Shown here one piece after another: positions 5,697 to 9,118 of a DNA stretch of 9,118 nt; position 1 is the stretch's first letter; every line of letters begins with the position of its first letter. Origin of the DNA: Treponema sp. (GTDB lineage: Bacteria; Spirochaetota; Spirochaetia; Treponematales; Breznakiellaceae); NCBI GenBank assembly GCA_031263265.1, contig JAISGE010000004.1:1-9118 (forward strand). The letters are read 5' to 3'. The notes beneath the pieces are model-generated. The model worked only from the letters and a program-made list of their open reading frames with translations. It had not been told where the DNA came from and searched no databases. The translations under genes were made by a program, and so were the position numbers.

Positions 5697-6653
5697 TAAC
5701 TCCTGTTCGCGAAGGCCGTAGCCTTCACGGGTATCTTGTTGGCTGTCTCCAAAAGGCTCTACATGGACCACAATATCATAAACGCCCTCTACCCGTTCTT
5801 TGATGGCCCTTTCAACGTGAGACGCGATGGTATGGGCTTCCTGAACCGTTAGCTTGGGATCCACCTCAATATCGATATCAATGTCCCATAGCCCGGCGAT
5901 ACGCCGCATTCTTGTCCGGTGGGGATTTCCCGCACCCTTCACCGAATGGACCGCCTCAAAAACAGCCATATAGGATTCCTTCCCAGAACCTCCGTCCATA
6001 AGTTCCAAATTAGCTTCGATAAAAATTGCTACCGCGGATTTAATAACCCAAAATCCCACCAGCATAGCTGCCAGGGAATCAATAAGCCCGATACCCAGGA
6101 CCAGGGACAGGCCGGTCCCCAGGAGGACCCCCAGGGAGAGCACCACATCCGCGGCCATGTTTTTCGCATGTGCCCGGAGCATAGGGGAATTGGCTTTGTT
6201 GCCGAACCATTGTTGAATCCAGGCCAGGGATATTTTTCCTATGATCGAAAAAAGGATTACCCCTAAGACAGATGCTGCAGGCGCCGGGGCTTGGATGCCT
6301 TGGATACTGGAGAGCACTTTTCCTCCAGAATTAATGATGAGCTGAATTCCTACAAAGAACAGGGTAAAAGACAAAAGTGCGGTGGCTACGGTTTCCGCCC
6401 TTCCATGTCCCCAGGGATGTTCCGGATCCGCGGGTCGGGCAATCACCCCAGCCACGATAAAGGACATCAGGGCAACCAGGGCATCCATTGCGGAATCAAT
6501 ACCGTCACCGAGCACCGCCAAACTTCCGGCGTGTAAGCCGAATCCAATTTTGGCAGCAGCCAAGATGCTGTTACCCAGTAGTGCGATAAGAGATGCTGTT
6601 TTTATTAGACGGGCCTTGGCTGCGGTGTCGGGGATGCTTTTTTGTACAGTCAA
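5694..6653 (-). CDS. Cation diffusion facilitator family metal transporter
   Basis: A 319-residue inner-membrane protein of the CDF family, which exports divalent metal ions in exchange for protons. About six hydrophobic segments span residues 18-215, followed by a cytoplasmic C-terminal domain (about 225-305, with WDIDIDIEVDPKLTVQEAH and VVHVEPFG). The signature between helices 2 and 3, HPWGHGRAETVA, is intact. In helix 2 the metal pair is D53xxxD57 (GIDSAMD), as in YiiP/FieF. In helix 5 the aligned pair is N165xxxD169 (NMAAD), with Asn where zinc exporters have His, so the substrate cannot be assigned. The start is a TTG at 6653 with AGGGAG (6665-6670) 11 nt upstream. No in-frame ATG lies nearby. 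The gene is divergent from the NlpC/P60 gene and ends inside the shared hairpin. Confidence 0.9.
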   Translation of the reverse strand: MTVQKSIPDTAAKARLIKTASLIALLGNSILAAAKIGFGLHAGSLAVLGDGIDSAMDALVALMSFIVAGVIARPADPEHPWGHGRAETVATALLSFTLFFVGIQLIINSGGKVLSSIQGIQAPAPAASVLGVILFSIIGKISLAWIQQWFGNKANSPMLRAHAKNMAADVVLSLGVLLGTGLSLVLGIGLIDSLAAMLVGFWVIKSAVAIFIEANLELMDGGSGKESYMAVFEAVHSVKGAGNPHRTRMRRIAGLWDIDIDIEVDPKLTVQEAHTIASHVERAIKERVEGVYDIVVHVEPFGDSQQDTREGYGLREQEL

Positions 6654-6700
6654 CCGTGGTGAAACTCCCTATATTTGGTTTTGTCGTAACGATTTACCTA

Positions 6701-6706
6701 ATTATA
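6701..6706 (-). promoter_or_regulatory. -10 element of the CDF gene
   Basis: TATAAT on the minus strand, giving a start near 6694 and a leader of about 40 nt before TTG 6653. The -35 is poor (TAGAAC at 17 bp), which may mean an activator is needed or that a second promoter lies in the inverted-repeat arm further upstream. Confidence 0.5.
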
Positions 6707-6737
6707 AAGTCATTCCGGTACCAGTTCTAGGAGCTTG

Positions 6738-6820
6738 TTCTCTATAAAATAGTTTTTGTTTAAAAACAATAGCTATATCGCCTGGAATCTAATATACTAA
6801 ACGTATAATTTTATAGAGAA
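6738..6820. promoter_or_regulatory. 13-bp perfect inverted repeat in the divergent CDF/NlpC intergenic region
   Basis: ttctctataaaat (6738-6750) and attttatagagaa (6808-6820) are exact reverse complements, 57 bp apart. The right arm ends 5 bp before the NlpC start codon and includes its purine-rich ribosome site. The left arm lies upstream of the CDF -10. A small hairpin, GTTTTT-GTTT-AAAAAC, lies between the arms at about 6752-6767. The arms may be operator sites for one regulator or the matching cores of two divergent promoters; the sequence cannot tell which. Confidence 0.6.
6793..6809 (+). promoter_or_regulatory. Candidate -10 elements of the NlpC/P60 gene
   Basis: TATACT at 6793-6798 and TATAAT at 6804-6809 lie 17-33 bp before ATG 6826. 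No convincing -35 is spaced from either. The TATACT element would leave a leader of about 20 nt. The TATAAT element would leave about 10 nt, which is too short for normal ribosome binding. Confidence 0.35.
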
Positions 6821-6825
6821 TCTTA

Positions 6826-7293
6826 ATGAATATGCAAAAGAGTCTTATAAGGGTATGTATTTTATCCTGGTTTGTCTTTACAGGTAGTACGGTTTTTGCT
6901 GATGGGGATCTCCGGTATGCAATCATCGAGACCGCCAAGCAGTATCAGGGCGTTTCGTATCGATACGGTACCGGAGGTCCTGATACGTTTGATTGCTCTG
7001 GGTTTGTCCGGTATGTATATCGAATGGCCACAGGGATTGAGCTTCCCCGAACCTCAAAGACCATCGGGGCCTCTGGCCAATCGATCCGCATAAGCGAAGC
7101 CCAGATGGGGGATGTGGTGATCTTTGCATCTCAAGGGGTGATCAACCACGTAGCGATTCTGCTGGATGCTGATTCGATCATCCACGCGGTTTCCTTAGGG
7201 CCTAAGACCGGGGTTATCATTTCCTCTTTGCAGGATCGTTATTTTGGCCCGCGGATAATCGGCGTGCGCTCCTTTCTGCTTCCTGATGAGTAA
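6826..7293 (+). CDS. Secreted NlpC/P60 family cysteine peptidase
   Basis: A 155-residue exported protein, essentially a signal peptide plus one NlpC/P60 domain. The family usually cleaves peptide bonds in the stem peptides of peptidoglycan. Residues 1-25 are a signal peptide ending STVFA. The catalytic Cys is C57 in FDCSGFV, preceded by the typical YRYGTGGPDTFDC. The catalytic His is H108 in INHVAILL, and the third polar residue is H120 in IIHAVS. GDVVIF (95-100) is the usual strand before the His. No SH3 or LysM targeting domain is present, so it may act freely in the periplasm. ATG 6826 has a weak purine-rich site (AGAGA); ATG 6832 is an alternative two codons in. The gene ends 15 bp from the convergent transglutaminase-like gene with no terminator between. 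Confidence 0.92.
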   Translation: MNMQKSLIRVCILSWFVFTGSTVFADGDLRYAIIETAKQYQGVSYRYGTGGPDTFDCSGFVRYVYRMATGIELPRTSKTIGASGQSIRISEAQMGDVVIFASQGVINHVAILLDADSIIHAVSLGPKTGVIISSLQDRYFGPRIIGVRSFLLPDE

Positions 7294-7308
7294 TCCTTCT
7301 CCTCACTC

Positions 7309-8529
7309 CTATTCAAGGGATATTCCCAGCCAGTACTGGGTCTCGTTCATGCTTGCACTAATACGGCCCAAGGTTACGGAACTGGTGGTTTCCGCTACAA
7401 GCCAGGGTTTGTTGTTCAGGGTAAACCGGGCGCCGGTTCCCGGCAGATCCGCAAGCCCCATAGCGTGACGGTAATGCGGGGACACCATGATAGCTGCGGG
7501 GATATTGGCCTGTTCCAGGAGGAGCGCCCAAAGCAAAGCCCGGCTGTCGCAATCTCCCCGGCCTTCCACCGCAGCGCTTACCAGATTAACAAAATCACTA
7601 CCCAGGAAGTCCCGTTCATAGGTAAAGGACTGTACCCAACCCAGGGCCTTTTCTGCCAGGTTCCGGTTTTCCAAGGCCGGGATATTCCAGAAACGTTCCA
7701 GCATGAAGGCAGCATGGCAGAGACGATCAAAAGAATCCCGGTAAATGGTTCGATAAAAACGAATCCAGGCTTTTTTCCACTGGGGTGAGTTGATATACCG
7801 GCGGAGGACCTGGAATTCCCGGTCAACCAGGGCTTGGGCGGCTGCCGCGTCATGCTCGTATATAAGGGCTTTTACCGGTAAACCGGCGAGGGCTACCTGC
7901 TGCTGATTGCCTCGGGGATACTGATACTCGGTGATGGGGCCGGGAACCAGCCTATCCTGGGGACCTGTGGCAATAGAATCCAAAACAGAAAAATGGAGCG
8001 CCTCTATAGTTCCGAGCCGTTCAGGCCCATAGGATAAGGCCAGGAGCAGGGGCTTTTCCCCTCCTTGTCCAGAGGATTCAAGTTCAATACAAAGACCCCA
8101 GCCTTGGGAAGGGCCGCCGGTTCCTAGAAAGCGTAATCCCATGAGAACCGCCCTTTTATTACGATAGGTAAAAGACCTGAGCTCTCCTTGGCTGCTCAAA
8201 CGCTGTTGTACATCCCCGGCCAAAGCCTCTACCGAAGGGTACGGGTTTTTGGACCGGGAACCATCAGGCTGGAGTGTACCGGCATAGACCACCAAATCAA
8301 GTTGGGTTTCCTCTTCCTGGCATTGAAAGGAGAACCGGTCCTTGCCATTACCGGCGACGAGTTGGTACCCTTCTGGGGGATCGATTTGAAAACCCCAGGC
8401 TGGGGAAGCCAAGGGTGCAGCGGCCAGTAAAGCCGGGGAACAAAGAAGCAGAAAAAATCGGGTTGTACTGTAGTGGATAATCCGGGTAAGACTATTTCTA
8501 AATACCATGATAGTATCATTTTCGACCAT
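7309..8529 (-). CDS. Exported transglutaminase-like protein
   Basis: About 406 residues from ATG 8529. A basic and then hydrophobic N-terminus (RIIHYSTTRFFLLLCSPALL) ending in ASPAWG is a signal peptide. No named family is recognised for the N-terminal 240 residues, which are beta-rich. The C-terminal part carries the transglutaminase-like (papain-fold) triad pattern: Cys in GRGDCDSRALLWALLLE, His in SPHYRHAMGLAD, and an acidic residue in KPWLVAETT. That is about C327, H355 and E380 from this start. Bacterial members are often peptidases or cross-linking enzymes, and the substrate here is unknown. The start is uncertain: GTG 8535 and ATG 8508 are in frame, and a GGTGA motif lies only 2 nt before ATG 8529. 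The gene is convergent with the NlpC/P60 peptidase and divergent from the pseudouridine synthase. Confidence 0.75.
   Translation of the reverse strand: MVENDTIMVFRNSLTRIIHYSTTRFFLLLCSPALLAAAPLASPAWGFQIDPPEGYQLVAGNGKDRFSFQCQEEETQLDLVVYAGTLQPDGSRSKNPYPSVEALAGDVQQRLSSQGELRSFTYRNKRAVLMGLRFLGTGGPSQGWGLCIELESSGQGGEKPLLLALSYGPERLGTIEALHFSVLDSIATGPQDRLVPGPITEYQYPRGNQQQVALAGLPVKALIYEHDAAAAQALVDREFQVLRRYINSPQWKKAWIRFYRTIYRDSFDRLCHAAFMLERFWNIPALENRNLAEKALGWVQSFTYERDFLGSDFVNLVSAAVEGRGDCDSRALLWALLLEQANIPAAIMVSPHYRHAMGLADLPGTGARFTLNNKPWLVAETTSSVTLGRISASMNETQYWLGISLE
8507..8519. promoter_or_regulatory. Small dyad at the start of the transglutaminase-like gene
   Basis: ATGATA-G-TATCAT is a perfect 13-bp palindrome covering the in-frame ATG at 8508, about 50 bp before the divergent pseudouridine synthase start. 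It may be an operator or a chance palindrome. No clear promoter hexamers are seen on either side. Confidence 0.25.
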
Positions 8530-8570
8530 TCTCACCAGAAAGGTAATGAAGGGAAAAAAGGGAAAGAAGG

Positions 8571-9118
8571 GTGAAACCGCGTATAGCCGTACTTTTTGAA
8601 AATGAACATTGTATAGTCCTTAATAAACCCGCAGGGCTTCCGGTCCAAGGGGGCGCCCGGGTGGGGGCTTCCCTTGATGGGATTCTTGGGGAATGCTGGT
8701 CTCCCCGGCCCCTCTTGGTCCACAGGCTGGATAAGGATACCTCTGGGCTTATCTTGGTGGCAAAAAACAAAGAAGCCGCGGCCCGATTTTCCGCGTTATT
8801 TTCCCAGCGGCAGGGGATTCGTAAACAGTACCTGGCGGTCTGTGCCGGTAGACCTGCGGAAGATGCAGGGACCATAGCCCTCAGTCTTGAGATTCGGGGA
8901 ACCTGGAAATCCGCTGAGACAGGCTATATCCGGGTTTCAGGAGAACGTTCAGGGGAAAACGCTTTTTCCCTCCTTGCCCTGGAACTGGGTACCGGCCGTA
9001 TGCACCAGATCCGCCGGCATTTAACCCGCATCCAGAACCCTATCCTGGGAGACGATAAATACGGCAATTTCGCGCTTAACAAAGAACTGCATAAAACCCG
9101 GGGGCTTACCAAGCTCTT
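8571..9118 (+). CDS. RluA-family pseudouridine synthase (5' part, runs off window)
   Basis: An open frame from GTG 8571 to the window end, 182 codons without a stop. It begins MKPRIAVLFENEHCIVLNKP. The motif LVHRLDKDTSGLILVAKN contains the catalytic Asp (D54) of the RluA/RluC/RluD family, which isomerises uridine in rRNA or tRNA. RKQYLAV, LELGTGRMHQIRRHL and ILGDDKYGN are further family motifs in the right order. No S4 domain precedes the catalytic domain, so it resembles the shorter RluA/TruC-like members; the target nucleotide cannot be told. The GTG is the only start after the in-frame stop at 8547-8549. AAGGG at 8558-8562 is 8 nt upstream. The end of the protein lies beyond the window. 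Confidence 0.92.
   Translation, partial: MKPRIAVLFENEHCIVLNKPAGLPVQGGARVGASLDGILGECWSPRPLLVHRLDKDTSGLILVAKNKEAAARFSALFSQRQGIRKQYLAVCAGRPAEDAGTIALSLEIRGTWKSAETGYIRVSGERSGENAFSLLALELGTGRMHQIRRHLTRIQNPILGDDKYGNFALNKELHKTRGLTKL

Noticed and set aside
8516..8875. Minus-strand ORFs over the pseudouridine synthase start
   Set aside because: The plus strand carries an ordered set of RluA-family motifs through the whole stretch, so these are shadow frames.

Overview
The window looks like the chromosome of a spirochaete, most likely a host-associated Treponema. The best evidence is a P83/100-type surface antigen gene (3607-5631), a family known from Treponema and Borrelia. Supporting evidence is a lipoprotein built of glycine-rich beta-helix repeats, remnants of formylglycine-generating-enzyme (FGE)-like domain genes, and a toxin/antitoxin pair. 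A termite-gut type treponeme would fit the moderate GC content and these families, but that is inference. No RNA gene, complete insertion sequence, integrase or CRISPR array is visible.

Left part (1-2060, minus strand): a surface lipoprotein/adhesin-like gene. Between its only good ATG (1962) and its lipoprotein signal peptide lies an uninterrupted tract of 18 C (18 G on the plus strand, 1931-1948). With 18 C the ATG frame stops after 13 codons; with 17 or 20 it would join the signal peptide, lipobox and repeat domain. A near-consensus sigma-70 promoter lies just upstream (2028-2055). This looks like a phase-variable ON/OFF switch caught in the OFF state.

Middle part (2217-3510): a gene graveyard. 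Two decayed FGE-like minus-strand genes share a 72-bp direct repeat and flank a small plus-strand module. That module has a toxin-like gene with a one-base frameshift followed by an intact ribbon-helix-helix antitoxin-like gene.

Right part (3607-9118): ordinary, tightly packed chromosome. It holds the P83/100 antigen, a convergent cation diffusion facilitator with an unusual Asn in its transmembrane metal site, a divergent secreted NlpC/P60 peptidase, a convergent exported transglutaminase-like protein, and the first 182 codons of a divergent RluA-family pseudouridine synthase that runs off the window. The CDF/NlpC intergenic region carries a 13-bp perfect inverted repeat. Most of the recognisable proteins (lipoprotein, P83/100, NlpC/P60, transglutaminase-like) are exported and probably act at the cell envelope or surface.
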